From the NCBI GenBank assembly GCA_949524905.1, contig CATINC010000017.1, forward strand, positions 1-64,000: 64,000 bases of DNA, in the 5' to 3' direction. The notes under the pieces were generated by a model. That model was not told where the DNA came from. It made no database searches and saw only the letters and a program-made list of their open reading frames with translations. The stretch is from Opitutia bacterium UBA7350 (GTDB taxonomy: Bacteria > Verrucomicrobiota > Verrucomicrobiia > Opitutales > Coraliomargaritaceae). Made by a program: the position numbers and the translations under genes. Shown piece by piece: positions 60,525-64,000 of the stretch. Numbering within the stretch: the stretch's first letter is position 1; each line of letters begins with the position of its first letter.

Positions 60525-61241
60525 ATGAATCCCGATCCAGAAGGTATTTTACTGGTTGATAAGCCTAAAGGGATTACATCGCATGATGTTGTGAACCGGG
60601 TGCGACGTATCTTTCATATGAAAAAGGTGGGTCATGCGGGGACACTCGATCCTATGGCGACAGGGCTAATGATTATCCTTGTGGGTAAGGCGACTAAGGT
60701 TTCGCAATACCTCATGAGCATGGATAAAGAATATACTGGAACGATGCGTTTGGGGCAAAGCACAGATTCACAGGATGCGGAGGGCGAGTTGATTGAAGAA
60801 CGGGTTGTCCCGAAATTGACTGAGCCAGATATTCTAGCGCACATGAAAAGTTTTGCTGGCGACCAATACCAAACGCCACCCATGTTTTCTGCGAAAAAGA
60901 TTGGGGGCCAACCGCTCTATAAATTAGCACGAAAGGGAAAAACGGTAGAGCGTGAACCTCGGGTGATTCATATCAGTCGATTCGATATGACGAAATTTGA
61001 TTCTCCAGAAATCTCATTTTTAGTGGCCTGCAGTAAGGGAACTTATATACGAACCATCGCACACGACCTTGGGGGAAAAATTGGCTGTGGAGCTCATTTA
61101 AATGTGCTTCGGCGAACGGGAATTGGAGACTTTCGCATTGAAAAAGCAAGTACGCTAGAGGTCTTGGCAGAAGAAACTCCAACGGCGTTGCGTAAGCATT
61201 TGATTCCTATTCTTCAGGCAGTCCCAAGTCACGCATTGTAA
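60525..61241 (+). CDS. truB: tRNA pseudouridine(55) synthase
   Basis: 238 aa; [47 protein letters not shown]. Confidence 0.97.
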   Translation: MNPDPEGILLVDKPKGITSHDVVNRVRRIFHMKKVGHAGTLDPMATGLMIILVGKATKVSQYLMSMDKEYTGTMRLGQSTDSQDAEGELIEERVVPKLTEPDILAHMKSFAGDQYQTPPMFSAKKIGGQPLYKLARKGKTVEREPRVIHISRFDMTKFDSPEISFLVACSKGTYIRTIAHDLGGKIGCGAHLNVLRRTGIGDFRIEKASTLEVLAEETPTALRKHLIPILQAVPSHAL

Positions 61242-61253
61242 CTTTTTTACTTT

Positions 61254-62198
61254 ATGAAACTTCCGGCGAGTGTTACTGGTTTTGAGGCTATGAGTAGCCT
61301 GGACGCACCTGTTTATCTAGCAATCGGGATTTTTGATGGGTTGCACCGGGGGCATCGAGCAGTTGTAGATACAGCAGTTAGAGCAGCAAATGCATCTGGT
61401 GGCGTGAGTGGAGTTTTAACGTTTAATCCGCATCCAAGTCGGATGTTTCGGCCACAGCAAGCTACGCGCTTGATTTTACCTATTGCTAGAAAAATAGAGC
61501 TGCTGCACGCGGTTGGGGTTAAGGTCGTGATTGGGAAAAAATTTGATGCGGATTTTGCCTCGATTGAGGCAGCTGATTTTGCAGCTTATCTCAAGGCAGC
61601 ATTACCAAGTTTGAAAGCACTCTCGGTAGGTGCAAATTTTCGATATGGGCGACTACGTGCTGGTGATGCGACCTTATTAAAAGCAAGTGGTAAAACACTT
61701 GGACTTGAGGTTAGTGTAGTAGAACGATTGAGGCATGCTGGGGAAGCTATAAGTAGTACTCGCATCCGTGCCGCTCTGAAAGAAGGCAGGATTGAAATAG
61801 TAAATACTTTATTAGGATATAATTATGGTTTTATGGGTGAGGTTGTGAGAGGTGCTCAAAAGGGGCGTGCGCTTGGTTTTCCAACCTTAAATCTACCTTG
61901 GGAGCCGGAATGTCTGCCGCTTTATGGAGTGTATCGAGTACGCTTGCGCGCCAAAGAAAGCTATAAATGGGCAGACGGTATTGCTAATTTTGGAGTTAAG
62001 CCGACCATGGCTGCAGAGGGACGACCCGCTCTAGAGGTGCATCTTTTGGAAGAGACTCAGCTGGATGCCGGTGCGCAAGTTGAGGTCGAGTGGCTGGAGT
62101 TTCGTAGAGGTGAAAAGAAGTTTGAAACGGAGGAAGTTCTGCGGGCGCATATTGCAGAGGATGTTGCTTGGGCGCGCAAACGGGCGAGCCATGGCTGA
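61254..62198 (+). CDS. ribF: Bifunctional riboflavin kinase/FAD synthetase
   Basis: 314 aa; [51 protein letters not shown]. Confidence 0.95.
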   Translation: MKLPASVTGFEAMSSLDAPVYLAIGIFDGLHRGHRAVVDTAVRAANASGGVSGVLTFNPHPSRMFRPQQATRLILPIARKIELLHAVGVKVVIGKKFDADFASIEAADFAAYLKAALPSLKALSVGANFRYGRLRAGDATLLKASGKTLGLEVSVVERLRHAGEAISSTRIRAALKEGRIEIVNTLLGYNYGFMGEVVRGAQKGRALGFPTLNLPWEPECLPLYGVYRVRLRAKESYKWADGIANFGVKPTMAAEGRPALEVHLLEETQLDAGAQVEVEWLEFRRGEKKFETEEVLRAHIAEDVAWARKRASHG

Positions 62199-63129
62199 AC
62201 GCATGATTCAATACTTTGTTCCGGATACGGTGCAGGGTCAGAGAGCGGATAAGGTCTTTGCGGATTCATTTGCTGATGTGAGCCGTGCACGACTTCAGCG
62301 TGCGTTTGATTCCGGACGCGTCACTTATAAAGGGGTAATTATTGATAAGGGTTATAAATTGAACGGGCCGGGTAAACTGCATGCTAGTTTGGAGGAATTG
62401 GAAAAGGGAGTCGGTCCCCAGGCGGTGGCGATTCCACTCGAGATTGTATATGAGGATGCTTCGATCGTTGTCGTGAACAAAGCTGCTGGAATGATCACGC
62501 ACCCAGGTAACGGAACAAGCGAGGATACTTTAGTCCATGCTCTCCTCCATCATACCGATGGAGCCTTGAGCTCGGTAGGGAGTCCTGAGCGACCTGGTAT
62601 TGTACATCGCCTGGATAAGGAGACCACCGGTTTAATTGTGGTGGCAAAAACAGATTTAGCACATCACCGGCTCGCAAGTGCTTTTAGTGAAAGAAATACC
62701 TATAAATGTTATCAAGCATTCATATTAGGAGTGCCCTTGCTAAAATCTGGAACCTGTCGCGAGCCAATAGGAAGACACCCAGTTCATCGAACACGAATGT
62801 CAGTCCAAGGAAGTGGGCGTACCGCACACACAGAATGGAAGGTTGAGTCGATATATGGAGACCAAGCAGCGCGAGTAACCTGCGTGATCCATACGGGTAG
62901 GACGCATCAAATTCGGGTACATATGAGTCATTTAAAGCACCCATTGCTAGGAGATATTAGTTATGGATTTAAGGCAAACCGATTGCCCGAAATAGTAGTG
63001 CCGCGCGTGATGCTACACGCTGCAGAGTTGCACTTTCCGCATCCTGAGACCGAAAAGAAAGTCTGTTTAAAGGCCCCAGCACCGGCAGATTTTGAAATAC
63101 TTGAGCAAAGGCTGCGTGCTAGCAATTGA
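62191..63129 (+). CDS. rluD: RluA/RluD-family pseudouridine synthase
   Basis: ORF 62065..63129; start 62191 ([27 protein letters not shown]) overlaps ribF stop; [45 protein letters not shown]. Confidence 0.93.
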   Translation: MAERMIQYFVPDTVQGQRADKVFADSFADVSRARLQRAFDSGRVTYKGVIIDKGYKLNGPGKLHASLEELEKGVGPQAVAIPLEIVYEDASIVVVNKAAGMITHPGNGTSEDTLVHALLHHTDGALSSVGSPERPGIVHRLDKETTGLIVVAKTDLAHHRLASAFSERNTYKCYQAFILGVPLLKSGTCREPIGRHPVHRTRMSVQGSGRTAHTEWKVESIYGDQAARVTCVIHTGRTHQIRVHMSHLKHPLLGDISYGFKANRLPEIVVPRVMLHAAELHFPHPETEKKVCLKAPAPADFEILEQRLRASN

Positions 63130-64000
63130 GCGCCTCGCGGGCAAGGCCGTAACGAAGGTTATAGAAGGAATGCATCGCTGTTTCGCGCTGAGCATATTTT
63201 AGGACTGTTTCTATTGTTAAAAGGGAAATGGGGAGGATGTCTGCGCGGCGGGCGGGTAGATGCGGAATATTAAAGCGCTTATGAAGTGGGAGTTTAGCAA
63301 GCTCAGAACGCAATTTAGAAAGGGTTTTAAGCTTTAGAAAGGGAGAGGATGTTTCTATAGATTGATCTGCGCGAGCGGCAAGGATGGCGCGGGTAACGCT
63401 AGCCGCTCCACCCGTAATAATCAGTGGCCATTCTAAGGGCTGAAAATCAAAATCTTTCTTAGTTAATGTAGCGTGGATGTATTGAGAGATTTCAGCCTGA
63501 AGGATATCACTGAGAGGTATTTTGTGATCCTTGAGAAAGGCTTCCATAAGACGAACGGAACCCAGTTGGAGTGAAACTGCTTGCGTGATTTGATTTTTGG
63601 AAAAGCCAATGAGTTCGAGGCTACCTCCGCCAAGGTCCATTTGAAAAAAATGATCAAGACTTTTAAATTCTGGATCGCAAGCAAGTCCACGCCCGATGTA
63701 TTGGGCTTCCTGGTGACCGCTTAAGACCTGCATCTGGTGATTGGTTTGATTTTTTATGCAGTCGATGAACTGCGTGCCATTGCGCGCATCGCGCACAGCA
63801 CTGGTAGCTACCATACGAATGACTTCAGGCTCAAATTTTTTAGCTGAGCGAAGGAGTTTGCAGATACTCTCAAGGCCTTCATTCATTGCCGCTTCAGTGA
63901 GCTCAGGATCGGCATGACTGATTCCAGCGCTTATGCGAGTTTCAAGGGTCTCAGTAAAGCGTACTAGTAGATTGTTGTTGGGTGCCCTAATGCTGGCTAC
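63119..64000 (-). CDS. Ppx/GppA phosphatase family protein (partial; runs off window end)
   Basis: ORF 63119..63886 plus open in-frame upstream sequence to 64000 (...[30 protein letters not shown]). [35 protein letters not shown]. Confidence 0.9.
   Translation of the reverse strand, partial: VASIRAPNNNLLVRFTETLETRISAGISHADPELTEAAMNEGLESICKLLRSAKKFEPEVIRMVATSAVRDARNGTQFIDCIKNQTNHQMQVLSGHQEAQYIGRGLACDPEFKSLDHFFQMDLGGGSLELIGFSKNQITQAVSLQLGSVRLMEAFLKDHKIPLSDILQAEISQYIHATLTKKDFDFQPLEWPLIITGGAASVTRAILAARADQSIETSSPFLKLKTLSKLRSELAKLPLHKRFNIPHLPARRADILPISLLTIETVLKYAQRETAMHSFYNLRYGLAREALNC

Overview
This looks like a chromosomal window from a marine-type Verrucomicrobiota (Opitutales-like) bacterium; the lineage is inferred from PEP-CTERM proteins, sulfatase expansion, fused SecDF and a TIGR02597-like protein. 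It opens with a minus-strand tmRNA. About 0.4-23 kb is a polysaccharide-utilisation region with five Cys-type formylglycine sulfatases, a clan GH-A-like glycosidase, a GH10 xylanase, GH1, GH5 and GH94 enzymes, a GPH-type sugar symporter, a XylR-like AraC regulator, a PEP-CTERM protein and an apparent TonB-dependent receptor remnant. About 23.5-64 kb is mostly housekeeping: DAHP synthase, YgfZ, HU, LeuCD, two ExbB/ExbD sets (one with a TonB/TolA-like protein), SRAP, HolB-like protein, Tmk, MenA, YajC-SecDF, RecJ, PdxJ, tRNA-Pro, QueCDE, NusA-InfB-RbfA-NrnA-TruB-RibF-RluD and Ppx/GppA. These are interspersed with PEP-CTERM/TIGR02597-like surface proteins. I saw no CRISPR array, transposase, integrase or defence system. 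The most interesting signals are: (1) the mixed sulfatase/xylanase/beta-glucan locus, (2) a TonB-dependent receptor reduced to its two ends with a 1-nt frameshift at the old stop, (3) an orphan PEP-CTERM tail with no gene body, (4) a terminator-like hairpin in the nusA leader, and (5) an inverted-repeat candidate operator beside the XylR-like regulator. Functional names come from recognised sequence motifs only; no database search was run.
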